From positions 1 to 64,000 of the forward strand of contig JBFLZD010000008.1 in assembly GCA_040756435.1 (NCBI GenBank): a stretch of 64,000 nucleotides of DNA, in the 5' to 3' direction. Below the pieces are notes generated by a model. It had not been told where the DNA came from, ran no database searches, and saw only the letters and a list, made by a program, of their open reading frames with translations. Position numbers and translations under genes: made by a program. Positions within the stretch are counted from its first letter, which is position 1; each line of letters begins with the position of its first letter. Origin of the DNA: Spirochaetota bacterium. GTDB taxonomy: Bacteria > Spirochaetota > UBA4802 > UB4802. Shown piece by piece: positions 1-8,353 of the stretch.

Positions 1-790
1 ACGGCGTGTCACTCCGTTAGGTGGTTACAATAATGTCACCCCCGCTGGGGGTTGGATAGTGTGTTACTCAGCTGGTGGTTACAGTAATGTCATCCCCTCC
101 GGGGATTGGTGGTGTGTCAACCCGCTGGGGGTTGATTAGGTGGTTGTATGGTGCTGTTACAGTAATGTCACCCCTCCGGGGATCGATGAGTTGGTTGTAT
201 GGTGCTGTTACAGTAATGTCACCCACTCCGTAGGTTGGATGGTGTGTTACTCCGTTAGGTGGTTACAATAATGTCACCCCCGCTGGGGGTTGGATAGTGT
301 GTTACTCAGCTGGTGGTTACAGTAATGTCATCCCCTCCGGGGATTGGTGAGGTGGTTGTATGGTGCTGTTACAAAAATGTCATCCCCTCCGGGGTTTTAT
401 GGCATTTCACTCCGTTAGGTGGTTACAATAATGTCACCCCCGCTGGGGGTTGGCGAGGTGGTTGTATAGCGCTGTTACAGTAATGCCACCCACTCCGTGG
501 GTTTGATGATGTGTTACTCAGCCTGAGATTACAGTAATGTCATCCCCTCTGGGGATTGATGTGGTGGTTGTATATCGCTGTTACAGTAATGTCCCCCCTC
601 CGGGGTTTGGCGAGGTGGTTGTATGGCGCTGTTACAGTAATGCCACCCACTCCGTGGGTTGGATAGTGTGGTACTCAGCTGGGAGTTACAATAATGTCAT
701 CCCCTCCGTAGGTTTGATGATGTGTTACTCAGTTGGGTGTTTACAGTAATATCATCCCCTCCGGGGATTGGTGGGTAGTAATGTTGGGGT
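1..790. repeat. Tandem array of ~14 imperfect 51-55 bp units, cut by the left window edge
   Basis: A conserved core, GTTACARTAATGTCA, recurs at about 24, 78, 156, 207, 262, 316, 368, 422, 474, 528, 580, 631, 685 and 739. Spacing is 51-55 bp except for one gap of 78. Each core is followed by a short G/C palindrome such as CCCCTCCGGGG, CCCCCGCTGGGGG or CCACTCCGTGG. Two kinds of lead-in alternate before the core: a TTACTCAGCTGGTG type and a GGTTGTATGGTGCT type. A degenerate last copy fades out near 790-830. Spacers are themselves homologous, so this is not a CRISPR array. Unit lengths are not consistently multiples of three and stops interrupt the frames, so it is unlikely to code. The array continues to the left of the window. 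Confidence 0.9.
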
Positions 791-829
791 TTAGTGCAGT
801 AATGTTACCAATACTGGAGGTTAGTGGGA

Positions 830-1209
830 GTGTTGTTATGAAAGGAAAATAATTTCACATACACCGCATTGCTATATATTGTAAGCTGTGTTGATTACTT
901 CAAAAAACATAGGGATAGGGAAATATATAAATAGTAAAATGTATAATAGAGCAGTAGTTTGATAACGCATAATATTTTGAAGAATGAGCGACTGTGGTGA
1001 AAGTACCATGAAAAATGGAGTTATTAGGGCAATCATAAAAAATAATATCAAAAGAGGGAAATTAAGCTTGAAAACGCACGTATGAAAAAATACACATCCA
1101 CGAAAGTCTAAAGGATGGAAATCTTAATATGAGGTTTTACAAGAACAACTAAATATTGCACTTACAATTTGAAATTACATTTGGAATGAATCGTATACAC
1201 ATAAATATA
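830..1209. other. AT-rich non-coding stretch
   Basis: Between the tandem array and the Nudix promoter I see no open frame of useful length with a ribosome binding site, no tRNA-like fold and no strong hairpin. It is A-rich and probably serves only as a spacer. Confidence 0.5.
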
Positions 1210-1239
1210 TTGACAATTTAATTGTTATTAAGGTATGTT
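1210..1239 (+). promoter_or_regulatory. Sigma-70-type promoter of the Nudix gene
   Basis: TTGACA at 1210-1215 and TATGTT at 1234-1239 are separated by 18 bp. They lie about 20 bp before the Nudix start codon, so the 5' leader would be short. Confidence 0.5.
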
Positions 1240-1258
1240 ATGGGCAGGATAATAGCAT

Positions 1259-1828
1259 ATGGATAAGTGGCACATAGAAAAACGCGACACGGTTAATAAA
1301 CAAAGGATTTTTTCGATTGAGAAACTTTTGTGCTATCACCCAGCCAAAAAAGTTAATCATGATTTTTACATTCTCAATAATCCTGATTGGGTGAATATTG
1401 TTACTGTAGATACCAGTGGCAATTTAGTAATGGTAAAGCAGCATCGATTGGGTACTGATGAATATACCATAGAAACAGTAGCTGGTCTTATTGACCCTGG
1501 CGAAGAGCCAGCCAAATCTGCACATCGCGAATTATTGGAAGAAACAGGCTACCAGGCACAGGAAATAGTACTACTCAAAAAGCTGGCAGCCAATCCTGCT
1601 ATTATGAATAATTATATCCATTTTTACTGTGCGTTGAATGCTCAAAAGGTTCAGGAACAATCATTGGATCTGGCAGAAGATATAGAAATTTTAACATTAA
1701 CACCACAGCAAGTATTAGAGTATATCCAGAATGGGGTTATTAATCATTCTATTATAATCACAGCATTGCTACTTTACTTTTTGTCACCCTATTCAACAAT
1801 TCCAAAAGACAAACTATTACTTTTTTGA
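1259..1828 (+). CDS. Nudix hydrolase, ADP-ribose pyrophosphatase-like
   Basis: The 189-residue protein has a complete Nudix box at residues 76-98: G76, five residues, E82, then RELLEETGY with the metal-binding glutamates. Members with this architecture hydrolyse ADP-ribose or related nucleoside diphosphate derivatives in the cytoplasm. Substrate cannot be fixed from the motif alone, but the fold around the box (an N-terminal beta strand region with a VKQHR segment just before it) is like NudF/ADP-ribose pyrophosphatases. A consensus-like promoter lies just upstream. The next gene starts 9 bp after its stop, so the two are probably cotranscribed. Confidence 0.88.
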   Translation: MDKWHIEKRDTVNKQRIFSIEKLLCYHPAKKVNHDFYILNNPDWVNIVTVDTSGNLVMVKQHRLGTDEYTIETVAGLIDPGEEPAKSAHRELLEETGYQAQEIVLLKKLAANPAIMNNYIHFYCALNAQKVQEQSLDLAEDIEILTLTPQQVLEYIQNGVINHSIIITALLLYFLSPYSTIPKDKLLLF

Positions 1829-1837
1829 TACACTATA

Positions 1838-2254
1838 ATGATAACTGGTAAATCAATTATAGCATCATTATTCTTATTACTGCAAAGTACTGTACCGGAT
1901 TTTTCTATTACTCTTTCATATCACCCGGCACCATTTTACTATGAGGAGTGGCATATTATCATATCCAGGATTGGACAACAAGCATACATTGAGACCACAA
2001 GCCCTTTGTATGTTAGGAAAAAACGTTCAATCCCGGTGGATGAATATTCATCGCTTGTGGAAAAGATTGTTTCATCAGGAATATGGAATTGCAAAGACTG
2101 CTATTCATATGGAAATTACTATATGCTGAAGGTTACTAAGGGTAACTATCGCCACCAGTGCAAAATTGAGTATACACCAGAAAAAAACTTTTGCAACAAT
2201 GTCCCTCAGATTATTCGGTTAATAATTAATACAGCCAATACTTATTTACAGTAA
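1838..2254 (+). CDS. Small exported protein of unknown function
   Basis: I do not recognise a family for this 138-residue protein. The N-terminus is hydrophobic (residues about 5-18) and reads as a signal peptide or membrane anchor. The rest is rich in tyrosine and has a C-x2-C pair (WNCKDC) and two more cysteines near the C-terminus, consistent with a small disulfide-stabilised exported protein. It begins 9 bp after the Nudix stop, which suggests an operon. An overlapping 62-residue frame at 1941-2129 is treated as a shadow. Confidence 0.6.
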   Translation: MITGKSIIASLFLLLQSTVPDFSITLSYHPAPFYYEEWHIIISRIGQQAYIETTSPLYVRKKRSIPVDEYSSLVEKIVSSGIWNCKDCYSYGNYYMLKVTKGNYRHQCKIEYTPEKNFCNNVPQIIRLIINTANTYLQ

Positions 2255-2396
2255 AAGACAGAATTACTATACTATCTAATACTGAAAAAATAAAAATTTC
2301 ATTTGACAAAGATAAGCATAAAATAATAAACTTTTTTTATACTATTCAATAGCATTTACTCTCAAAAAATAAGAATAATAATCTAAAGGAGGTTAT

Positions 2397-3434
2397 ATGA
2401 AAACAAAGTATGTAATATGGTTATTACCCATAGTATTAGTATTTTCTTCTTTAACGTTTTCACAGCAAACCACACAGGAAAATGTGGTTCAGCCTGATGT
2501 CCAGAGTCCTGCTTCACCTGAAGTAAAAAAAGAAGAGATTGCAACAGCAGCACTCAAGGCTACATCATTCAGCAACGGCGTGAGCACTTTTGTAAATTCA
2601 AAGGTTAAATTTGAACTGGTTTCTAAAGACAATGTTGCAACAGATAAAATACTGTATAAACTTGATGCAGGTAATGAACTGGAATACAAAGAGCCTTTTG
2701 CTATCTATGAAGAAGGCAAACATGTAATAAGCTACTATGGTGTTGATAAAGTTGGAAATAAAGAAGACCCAAAAGCTTTCAAGGTGGTAGTTGATAACAC
2801 CCCACCTGTGGTCAATGTTTCTGTATCTGCACCAGTTATAAAATCAGGTACAAAATTATATGCTTCAAAAAATTTTACTTTTGTTGTTGAAGCAAAAGAT
2901 GCATTGTCAGGAGTTCAGTCAGTAGAATACAGTATAGATAAAAACAATTATCAGCCCTATCTAACACCTTTTACTATACCAGTTGAAGGGGATATAAGTT
3001 TAAGCATTAAAGCTATGGATAATGTAACCAATTATACTGAGAAATACACCATGGTTGCAAAAGATGAAAATGGCAACCCCATTAACTTAACTGATGGTAA
3101 TGTATCTATATTTGTTGACAACAAAGCACCTATTGTTGAAATTAAGCCCGATAAAGAACTGCTTGATAAAAATGGCAGAAAAGTTGCAACATCTGATTAC
3201 AGCTATACCATTTCAGCAAGCGATGCTGAATCAGGATTATCCTCTATTCTTTACCGATTGGATGGCAAAGGCGAATTTAAAGCATACACCGGAGCCATAA
3301 AGTTTGATACCAATGGTGAACACCTGATTGAAGCAAAAGCAGTAGATAAAGTTGGTAATGTATCACCTGTTGCTGTATTATCAGTATTTGTTGACATCAT
3401 TGCACCTGACACAACCATTAAAGCTATTGAATAA
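2397..3434 (+). CDS. Exported Ig-like repeat protein, OmpL47 type
   Basis: A signal peptide (about residues 1-22, ending before QQTTQ) is followed by three Ig-like repeats. Each carries a phrase of the type Y..DKVGN or MDNVTN and closes with a VDN.PP or VDN.AP strand, near residues 128, 240 and 332. This is the pattern of the OmpL47-type beta-sandwich domain known from Leptospira surface proteins and other spirochaetes, in which the repeats recur with phrases such as YSIDG and A.D..GN. The protein is likely periplasmic or surface exposed and may bind host or matrix components or polysaccharide. A TTGACA (2303-2308) with an AT-rich -10 region lies upstream, and an AGGAGG-like ribosome site lies just before the ATG. 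A strong hairpin follows the stop. Confidence 0.8.
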   Translation: MKTKYVIWLLPIVLVFSSLTFSQQTTQENVVQPDVQSPASPEVKKEEIATAALKATSFSNGVSTFVNSKVKFELVSKDNVATDKILYKLDAGNELEYKEPFAIYEEGKHVISYYGVDKVGNKEDPKAFKVVVDNTPPVVNVSVSAPVIKSGTKLYASKNFTFVVEAKDALSGVQSVEYSIDKNNYQPYLTPFTIPVEGDISLSIKAMDNVTNYTEKYTMVAKDENGNPINLTDGNVSIFVDNKAPIVEIKPDKELLDKNGRKVATSDYSYTISASDAESGLSSILYRLDGKGEFKAYTGAIKFDTNGEHLIEAKAVDKVGNVSPVAVLSVFVDIIAPDTTIKAIE

Positions 3435-3445
3435 ATCATGACACT

Positions 3446-3490
3446 TTACCAGCACTGTAATAATTACTTACAGTGCTGGTAATATTATTA
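3446..3490 (+). terminator. Intrinsic terminator after the Ig-repeat gene
   Basis: A perfect 15-bp inverted repeat (arms 3446-3460 and 3468-3482, loop of 7) is followed by a T/A-rich tail. It sits 12 bp after the stop and 28 bp before the STAS gene, so the two genes are probably separate units or joined only by read-through. Confidence 0.75.
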
Positions 3491-3509
3491 TAATCAAATA
3501 ATATTCATT

Positions 3510-3842
3510 ATGTTTATTGAAACAACAAAATTAGATTCAATTCTTGTAGTAACCCCACACGAAGATATAATCAGAGAAAATTCTGAGGATGTGGAAAGGG
3601 CTATCTTTACCAATGTCAACAAATCAACTACTGATGTTATACTGGACTGCAAACATGTGCAGTATATTAATAGTTTTTCATTGGGCACGCTTGTTAAAAT
3701 TCACCAGAAACTTGAAGAAAATTCCCGTAAATTACATTTCCTTAATGTTGCACCATCAATAAAAACATTGTTTAAAATAACACGTGTACTGGATTACTTT
3801 TCACTTATTGACTCAATGGATGATGTAAAAAATAAAAAATAG
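3510..3842 (+). CDS. STAS-domain anti-sigma factor antagonist
   Basis: A 110-residue single STAS domain. The phosphorylation loop reads INSFSLGTLV, and Ser55 aligns with the serine that RsbW/SpoIIAB-type kinases phosphorylate in SpoIIAA-like proteins. In that family the unphosphorylated antagonist binds the kinase/anti-sigma factor and releases its target. Likely partners in this window are the RsbW-like kinase at 17361 and the SpoIIE-type phosphatase at 42296, although they are not adjacent. A second STAS protein lies at 62626. The loop departs from the common DSSGL form, so phosphorylation is inferred. Confidence 0.82.
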   Translation: MFIETTKLDSILVVTPHEDIIRENSEDVERAIFTNVNKSTTDVILDCKHVQYINSFSLGTLVKIHQKLEENSRKLHFLNVAPSIKTLFKITRVLDYFSLIDSMDDVKNKK

Positions 3843-3883
3843 CTTTTTATAACAAAACAAATTTTTCACCATACTTGTAACTT

Positions 3884-4372
3884 TCAGAACAGAAGACCTG
3901 TATCCTTTTTATTTTTCTCAAAAAAATATTTATCATAATAAACTTTTGATTTATATGTATCACCAGTAATTTCATAAATAACGGCAACATTATAGAGCGA
4001 TTCAACCAATCCCGTATCTAATCTGTATGCTTCTTTAAAACAATAATTTGCTTTGACATAGTTCTTTGCAAAAAAGTGTGCAAAACCCAAATAAAACCAC
4101 CCACGTGCAGACGTTGCATCTAAACTTACAGCAATATTTAAATGCTTGATAGCATTATTAATATCTCCAGAATACAGACATGCTTTTCCATATCCATAAT
4201 GGGCACAGTAGTAATAAGGATTGAGATTGATAGCTTTAAAAAATAAATCCTTTGCTTTTGAATATTCTTTAGCTTTTGCAAGTGCAGTTGCTTCATTGCA
4301 TACTGATGAAGCAAACTGACTTTGAAGAGGAACCAAACATAATAACGCAATAAGTATTGATTTACTGAGCAT
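3884..4372 (-). CDS. Exported TPR protein
   Basis: A signal peptide (about residues 1-21) precedes three to four tetratricopeptide repeats, recognisable by the A...G.A....G....A pattern (for example YGYGKACLYSGDINNAIKHL and LGFAHFFAKNYVKANYCF). It is a protein-interaction scaffold, probably periplasmic. The start overlaps the end of the upstream membrane-protein gene by 11 bp. That makes it the last gene of a minus-strand run with bactofilin, pdxA and the membrane protein. Confidence 0.75.
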   Translation of the reverse strand: MLSKSILIALLCLVPLQSQFASSVCNEATALAKAKEYSKAKDLFFKAINLNPYYYCAHYGYGKACLYSGDINNAIKHLNIAVSLDATSARGWFYLGFAHFFAKNYVKANYCFKEAYRLDTGLVESLYNVAVIYEITGDTYKSKVYYDKYFFEKNKKDTGLLF

Positions 4373-4805
4373 TGGGGATCATTTCGCGAAGTGTGTGAAA
4401 TAAAAATGTATCAATTTGTTTACTGTAAAATGTGTATAATGTAAAAACAAGCCATACAACCAGGGTAAATATGCACATAAATTTCAGCAACCGCTCTGCA
4501 CCAATGTCATCTGCCTTGTAAAAGATAATTATTAATGCTAATGGCCATAAGAAAAACATATTTGCAAAAATTAGGGCACTGAATTCTTTTATAAAAGCGA
4601 TAGTTACCAGATACCAGTCTTTTTCCAATTGGCTATATCCTTTTACAAGATCTTTATAAAAAAACCACACATAAAACCCAAATATAGCAGAAGTTGCAAT
4701 TTTCCATAGTATTTCAATTCTGGGACGCATCCAGAGTAGCAACACTGACAACCCCCAGATTGTTGTAAATATCAATAATGAAGTGGATAGCATTGTTGTA
4801 TTCAT
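4362..4805 (-). CDS. Small integral membrane protein of unknown function
   Basis: This 147-residue protein has four predicted membrane segments, at about residues 8-25, 37-50, 75-97 and 108-125. I recognise no family. It starts 6 bp after the pdxA stop and overlaps the TPR gene, so it is cotranscribed and perhaps translationally coupled. The octamer GCGATAGT occurs within it at 4597. Confidence 0.65.
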   Translation of the reverse strand: MNTTMLSTSLLIFTTIWGLSVLLLWMRPRIEILWKIATSAIFGFYVWFFYKDLVKGYSQLEKDWYLVTIAFIKEFSALIFANMFFLWPLALIIIFYKADDIGAERLLKFMCIFTLVVWLVFTLYTFYSKQIDTFLFHTLREMIPNAQ

Positions 4806-4811
4806 TGGGTA

Positions 4812-5801
4812 TTATCCCTCTTTTAAAGCTAAATAGCATGCCAATTCTATGGCTTTCTTCATACTGCTATAGTCAGCACAATCTTTGCCAGCAATATCAA
4901 ATGCAGTCCCATGATCAACTGAAGTCCGTATAACTGATAATCCAACAGTAATATTTACACCTTCATCAAACGCCAGCATCTTAAAAGGTATTAAACCCTG
5001 GTCATGATAATGAGCTATAACACAATCATAGTGTGCCCAGCGCTGTGGTATAAATATAGTATCGGCAGAAAATGGCCCTTCAATTATTACTCCTTGTGCT
5101 TGTGCATCCTTTACCACCTTTGCTGTTACATCTTTATCAAAATTGCCTATTGCACCATCATCTCCACAATGTGGATCAAGCCCACATAGAGCAATCTTTG
5201 GCTTTTTTTTCATTATTCTGGTTAAGCTGCTTTCACAAATCTGAATAGTATGCAGCAATACATTATAATCAATAACATCTTTTAGTTTAAAAACAGGTAC
5301 ATGTGTTGATACAAGCATAACATTGTATTTTCCTGAATACATGAGCATCCGTGGATTATCTTCATGTATCTGTTTTGCAATATATTCAGTGTGTCCCATA
5401 AATGGCACCCATTTTTCAATAAGGGATTTATTTACAGGGCCAGTAACAATTGCATCAATTAATCTGAGCTTCCATAATGTAATGACTGCATCAATATATG
5501 CTAAGCTTTCTTTGCCTGTAAGTTCAGTGCCACAGGAAGGTTTTGGGATTGGTGCATCACTAGGGATATTTATAAAATAAGGTTTCTGTATAACAGTATC
5601 AGGTTGTATTTGATTAAAATCCAGAATATCCCACGGAGGCATGAGATGATTATAGTATTGTTGCAGTACACCAACCCTGCATATCACCAGAGGAAGGCAC
5701 GGCAGTGTTTCAAAATCACATAATGCTTTTAATGTAACTTCCGGTCCAATGCCAGCTGGATCGCCAATAGTAATAGCTACTCTGGGCTTCCTAATCTGCA
5801 A
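4812..5801 (-). CDS. pdxA: 4-hydroxythreonine-4-phosphate dehydrogenase PdxA
   Basis: PdxA oxidises 4-phosphohydroxy-L-threonine with NAD in the DXP-dependent route to pyridoxal 5'-phosphate. The N-terminal TIGDPAGIGPEV signature, the VTGPVNK motif, the metal-binding histidines (GHTEY and HYHDQGLIP) and the terminal DHGTAFDIAGK motif are all present. The 329-residue length is normal. The first in-frame start is a TTG inside the bactofilin gene (11-bp overlap), with a GAGGAG ribosome site only 4 bp before it. This tight coupling to a cytoskeletal gene is a recurring arrangement in some bacteria but is not a functional link I can prove. Confidence 0.95.
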   Translation of the reverse strand: MQIRKPRVAITIGDPAGIGPEVTLKALCDFETLPCLPLVICRVGVLQQYYNHLMPPWDILDFNQIQPDTVIQKPYFINIPSDAPIPKPSCGTELTGKESLAYIDAVITLWKLRLIDAIVTGPVNKSLIEKWVPFMGHTEYIAKQIHEDNPRMLMYSGKYNVMLVSTHVPVFKLKDVIDYNVLLHTIQICESSLTRIMKKKPKIALCGLDPHCGDDGAIGNFDKDVTAKVVKDAQAQGVIIEGPFSADTIFIPQRWAHYDCVIAHYHDQGLIPFKMLAFDEGVNITVGLSVIRTSVDHGTAFDIAGKDCADYSSMKKAIELACYLALKEG

Positions 5802-6213
5802 GAAACTCCTCGGGTATTATTTTATTTTTTTCATATTCGTTTTCAATCAGGTCCTTGGCCGAGATCTTAAGATCATTTGCTATAGTGCAACGTCCTTCTA
5901 ATATTACACCATTCTGGATTATAAGTTCAGGTGTTTTTATATCACCTAAAATTTTTGCTGTGGGCATTAACAACACCCTGTTGGTAGCATTAATATTACC
6001 TATCACCAAACCTTCAATTATAACTGATACAGCATTAATATTGGTTTTAACTTTTCCGTTTGGACCAATATATAATTGGTCAGCCTGCAAATATTTTCCT
6101 TCAAAACGACCATCTATTCGCAATGAGCCATTAATAAGAAATTTGCCACTGAAATAAGAATTTTCACCAATAACATTATTTGCAACATCACCACCAGATT
6201 TTGCTAAAGCCAT
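5791..6213 (-). CDS. Bactofilin family cytoskeletal protein
   Basis: A 140-residue protein with the bactofilin beta-helix: repeated short strands with the G.F.G......L.I...G.V pattern (GRFEGKY, LYIGPNGKVKTNI, VIIEGLVIGNI, ILGDIKTPEL, GVILEGRCTI). The N-terminal and C-terminal tails are short and polar. Bactofilins polymerise without nucleotide and organise cell shape, peptidoglycan enzymes or motility at the membrane. An M23 peptidase is encoded nearby at 7429 on the other strand, a common bactofilin partner, but it is not in the same operon here. Confidence 0.88.
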   Translation of the reverse strand: MALAKSGGDVANNVIGENSYFSGKFLINGSLRIDGRFEGKYLQADQLYIGPNGKVKTNINAVSVIIEGLVIGNINATNRVLLMPTAKILGDIKTPELIIQNGVILEGRCTIANDLKISAKDLIENEYEKNKIIPEEFLAD

Positions 6214-6298
6214 AAAAACACCTGCCCTTCATTTTTTTTCATAGCTAAATAATGAATATATTAATGTCAACATGAAAATTATATTTACTGTATGAATT

Positions 6299-6334
6299 GT
6301 ATACATTACCGCCACCGGCAGTATGAATATATAC
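6299..6334. repeat. 36-bp interspersed palindromic element, copy 1
   Basis: This copy begins GTATACA, carries CCGCCACCG in the middle and ends in a TATATAC-like arm. It resembles the 36-bp palindrome at 47264-47299 in length, ends and centre. It lies in the 141-bp gap after the 6355 gene and before bactofilin and may end transcription of the former. Confidence 0.5.
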
Positions 6335-6354
6335 AGTTATGAAATTTTTCAAAA

Positions 6355-7128
6355 CTAAAACTTTGTTTTATCTGGTACTTTAATTATTTGTAAAACTTCC
6401 TGAACAAACCCTTTAAGATATCGCAAGGCTTCTTTTACTGTTAATCCCTCAAATGTTTTGTACACATCATATTTGGCATAAGTGATTTTGTCATCAGCAT
6501 TCAAAACCATTGTGCCGCCAAATTCCGTATCAGCAAGTATTTTTGTTACAAAATCATTAACATCTTTAAAAAAAGAAAATAATTCCATTAAAAACAATCT
6601 GCCCTGGCGCATCCGCATAAGATTCAATTGTGAAATATGAGCGCTTGTATTTGCCTTTTCAATATCATCCACTGTCTGCTGAAATATCTTTAATGCCCGC
6701 TGGCATTCATCTAATTTTCTGTATAGAGCATCCCGTTCCAGCGAATTGGAATAATCCAACTTGGTATATTGATCAGCTATCACGCCCCATATTTTCTCTG
6801 AAAAATGCTTTAAAATTGAGGCAGCGATATTGATTTCATTATCGTCCTTGAAATTTGATATTTTTTCAATTTCAACATTTTTTAAATATTCCAGAGATTC
6901 CAGTTCCGATTTTCCGGTTGGGTTTACTATTAAATCATCTGTTAGTATTGCTTCAATAAGTTCATCAAGATCAACATCAGGATACAACTCCTGAAGTTTA
7001 TCCCTCAGCGATTTCAAATCTTTTTTTACCCGCTCACGCTGTTTTGCATCAGGTGTAGTCTTTAATACACCTTCTAACGCCCGTAAAGATCTAACTATCT
7101 GTTTAGCTTTTTCTTCTCTCTCGTCCAT
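6355..7128 (-). CDS. Conserved coiled cytoplasmic protein of unknown function
   Basis: The 257-residue protein is highly charged and mainly helical. The N-terminal 45 residues (EEKAKQIVRSLRALEG then KQRERVKKDLKSLRDKL) look like a coiled coil. A second long helical region spans about 120-200. There is no signal peptide, membrane segment or catalytic motif that I recognise. It has its own upstream intergenic region shared with the divergent M23 peptidase, and bactofilin follows 141 bp downstream. A role near the cell envelope is only a guess from neighbours. Confidence 0.7.
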   Translation of the reverse strand: MDEREEKAKQIVRSLRALEGVLKTTPDAKQRERVKKDLKSLRDKLQELYPDVDLDELIEAILTDDLIVNPTGKSELESLEYLKNVEIEKISNFKDDNEINIAASILKHFSEKIWGVIADQYTKLDYSNSLERDALYRKLDECQRALKIFQQTVDDIEKANTSAHISQLNLMRMRQGRLFLMELFSFFKDVNDFVTKILADTEFGGTMVLNADDKITYAKYDVYKTFEGLTVKEALRYLKGFVQEVLQIIKVPDKTKF

Positions 7129-7289
7129 AAGTATACATTACGTTATTTTCTACAACATTTTAAACTATAATAACAAACTTGATATTTTTTTGCAACATAA
7201 ATTCCATATACATGATTAAGCTATGCGGTTATAATGAAAATTTAATCATCAAGAATACCCTGTAACTACCGATAGTATATATAAAATAA

Positions 7290-7402
7290 GGGAACTTCTA
7301 AAATCTGTCTTTTTGGATGTTCCCTTGTGGACACTATATATAGGATAAAATCGCTTGCATTATATGAATAATTTCAGAAGAAATCAGTTTTTTCAAGGTG
7401 CC
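7290..7402 (+). repeat. Two-hairpin MITE-like element, copy A
   Basis: The left end is GGGAACTTCTAAAA and closes on itself with GTTCCC about 30 bp later. The right half begins near a GGACAC arm, contains an AAATCGCTT / CAGTTTT inner stem and ends GGTGCC. It ends about 26 bp before the M23 peptidase ATG, so it forms most of that gene's leader. Four other copies lie at 12750, 13652, 27777 and 44409. Confidence 0.85.
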
Positions 7403-7428
7403 TATAAAACACTGTGATAATACCATAT

Positions 7429-8352
7429 ATGAAATTTGTAAAAAAATATTATTTATTACATCTTTTTATATTATTATGTCTTATTTCCCTCGCATCAGGA
7501 AGTGCTTTTGCTGCTATAATACCTGTAATCAATGATCTTTCCCGAAACAATGATACTATTGCACTATTACGTAAGGATATACGCAAAACACTGTACACTA
7601 TAAAAAGCAATAGATCAGTTGAAGAATTACCAGAGCTTGTTATGTATAAATATAAAGTTAAGAATAATGAAACATTCTGGGAAATAGTATCAGTTACAAA
7701 TCTAGATCTTGATACGATAGTTTCTGTAAATTCGCTTTCAGCTCCATCAGATATAAAGAAAGGGCTTATTCTTTATATACCAAATATGCGAGGAATAATA
7801 CATGAAAAATCTCAAAATGAAAGTTATGATGCTATTGCTCTGAGTTATCAAATACCGGTACAATATATTTTGAAAGTTAACAGAATAGTTTCAAACGAAC
7901 ATAAACAATATATATTTATTCCGTGCGGAACCCTTTCTGATTTAGACCGATCCCTTTTTCTAGGAACAGCTTTTGTTTCACCACTTACCGTTGGCAAACT
8001 CAGTTCTTATTTTGGCGTGCGTAAAGACCCAATTGACCATGCACACAAATTTCATGCGGGTGTGGATATTGCATGCCCCATAAACTCACCTGTATATGCA
8101 TCGCGAGATGGTGTTGTTTTGTATTCCGGGTTTTTGGGCGGTTATGGAAATCTTGTGATCATAAAACACAGCAGGGACTATTTTACTTTATATGGCCATT
8201 TAAATAAAATATTAGTTCAAAAGGGGGCGATAGTTACTGCAGGGCAGCTTATTGCAAAATCAGGAAACACAGGAAGGACTACGGGCCCTCACCTCCACTT
8301 TGAAATAAGAAAAAACAGTAAGCCAATAAATCCATTATTGTTACTGCGATAA
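7429..8352 (+). CDS. LysM-M23 family metallopeptidase
   Basis: A signal peptide (MKFVKKYYLL onward, hydrophobic to the ASGSAFA cleavage region) is followed by a LysM domain and then a C-terminal peptidase M23 domain. The M23 domain has the zinc ligands HAGVD and HLHFE plus YGHL. M23 enzymes are DD- or LD-endopeptidases that cut peptidoglycan cross-bridges, and LysM anchors them to the wall. A degenerate second LysM-like segment lies between the two domains. An upstream in-frame GTG at 7414 would add five residues before the signal peptide, so I prefer the ATG at 7429. The gene is convergent with the GAF protein gene (1-bp gap). Confidence 0.9.
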   Translation: MKFVKKYYLLHLFILLCLISLASGSAFAAIIPVINDLSRNNDTIALLRKDIRKTLYTIKSNRSVEELPELVMYKYKVKNNETFWEIVSVTNLDLDTIVSVNSLSAPSDIKKGLILYIPNMRGIIHEKSQNESYDAIALSYQIPVQYILKVNRIVSNEHKQYIFIPCGTLSDLDRSLFLGTAFVSPLTVGKLSSYFGVRKDPIDHAHKFHAGVDIACPINSPVYASRDGVVLYSGFLGGYGNLVIIKHSRDYFTLYGHLNKILVQKGAIVTAGQLIAKSGNTGRTTGPHLHFEIRKNSKPINPLLLLR

Positions 8353-8353
8353 A

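Noticed and set aside
537-749. Open frame of 70 codons in the tandem array
   Set aside because: It is made by the repeats; unit lengths are not constant multiples of three, there is no ribosome site and composition is unlike the genes.
1-790. CRISPR-like array
   Set aside because: The segments between cores are homologous to each other and the cores are imperfect, so spacers are not unique.
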